In this document: positions 63,949 through 64,000 of the stretch, in pieces
Layout: every line of letters begins with the position of its first letter
Numbering within the stretch: the stretch's first letter is position 1
From: Paraburkholderia diazotrophica
GTDB taxonomy: Bacteria; Pseudomonadota; Gammaproteobacteria; Burkholderiales; Burkholderiaceae
Direction: 5' to 3'
Length of the DNA: 64,000 nucleotides
NCBI RefSeq assembly: GCF_900108945.1
Contig: NZ_FNYE01000002.1
Span: 62,001-126,000 of the forward strand
The notes under the pieces: generated by a model
What the model saw: the letters and a program-made list of their open reading frames with translations, nothing else
Told to the model about the DNA's origin: nothing
The model's database searches: none
Program-made: the position numbers and the translations under genes

Positions 63949-64000
63949 TTGTTCGGATGATGCGGGCTATTCCACGCCGCGCGAAGGGCGATTCGCGTCC

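Overview
The window is a chromosomal segment of a high-GC betaproteobacterium, almost certainly a Burkholderiaceae member close to Paraburkholderia. The gene sets and their order (gatB / PPK2 / xth; metX-metW; xerC-DUF484-dapF-lpxL divergent from metK; hslVU, a one-cysteine DksA and a His-rich CobW GTPase) are those of that group. There is no rRNA, tRNA, insertion sequence, prophage or CRISPR array. The left half is conserved housekeeping sequence. The right half is more accessory: efflux, a molybdenum hydroxylase operon, a toxin-antitoxin pair and a sugar regulon.

Layout. 1-10 kb: end of gatB, PPK2 kinase, exonuclease III, then on the minus strand an M48 protease translationally coupled to an AmpG-type permease, metW-metX, slmA, a HAD nucleotidase and argB. 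10-21 kb: a TPR/glycosyltransferase-like protein divergent from a RegB/RegA redox two-component pair, then hslVU, dksA, cobW, an RlmI-like methyltransferase, xerC and a DUF484 gene. 21-28 kb: dapF, lpxL, metK with a striking structured leader, a phytanoyl-CoA-dioxygenase-like gene, DUF3185 and an aldo/keto reductase behind a perfect 18-bp palindrome. 28-36 kb: MFS carrier and an RND-adaptor-outer membrane factor efflux operon. 36-40 kb: a small conserved protein, the SrkA kinase, a Fur-box-preceded PepSY-type membrane protein and a HigBA/RelE-like toxin-antitoxin operon. 40-47.5 kb: a seven-gene form II CO-dehydrogenase-like operon (coxS-L-M, MoxR ATPase, coxE, coxG, xdhC). 48-53.5 kb: amino-acid permease, a soluble two-component system, ferredoxin-NADP reductase and a LysE exporter. 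53.6-61.2 kb: a YtfQRT-YjfF-type sugar ABC transporter with its LacI regulator and an aldose 1-epimerase, linked by an identical 11-bp operator core at three promoters. 61-64 kb: an EEP-family phosphatase/nuclease, a secreted hypothetical and a Lon-like AAA ATPase.

The most interesting signals are in the non-coding sequence. The metK leader has two mutually exclusive pairings, one of them a pseudoknot, that both cover the ribosome-binding site. The LacI operators form a small local regulon, and one of them lies inside the 3' end of the lacI reading frame. A tandem 49-bp hairpin repeat separates the sugar-binding-protein gene from its ATPase gene. The palindrome before the aldo/keto reductase is also notable. 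All functional names rest on motif reading by eye; no database search was run.
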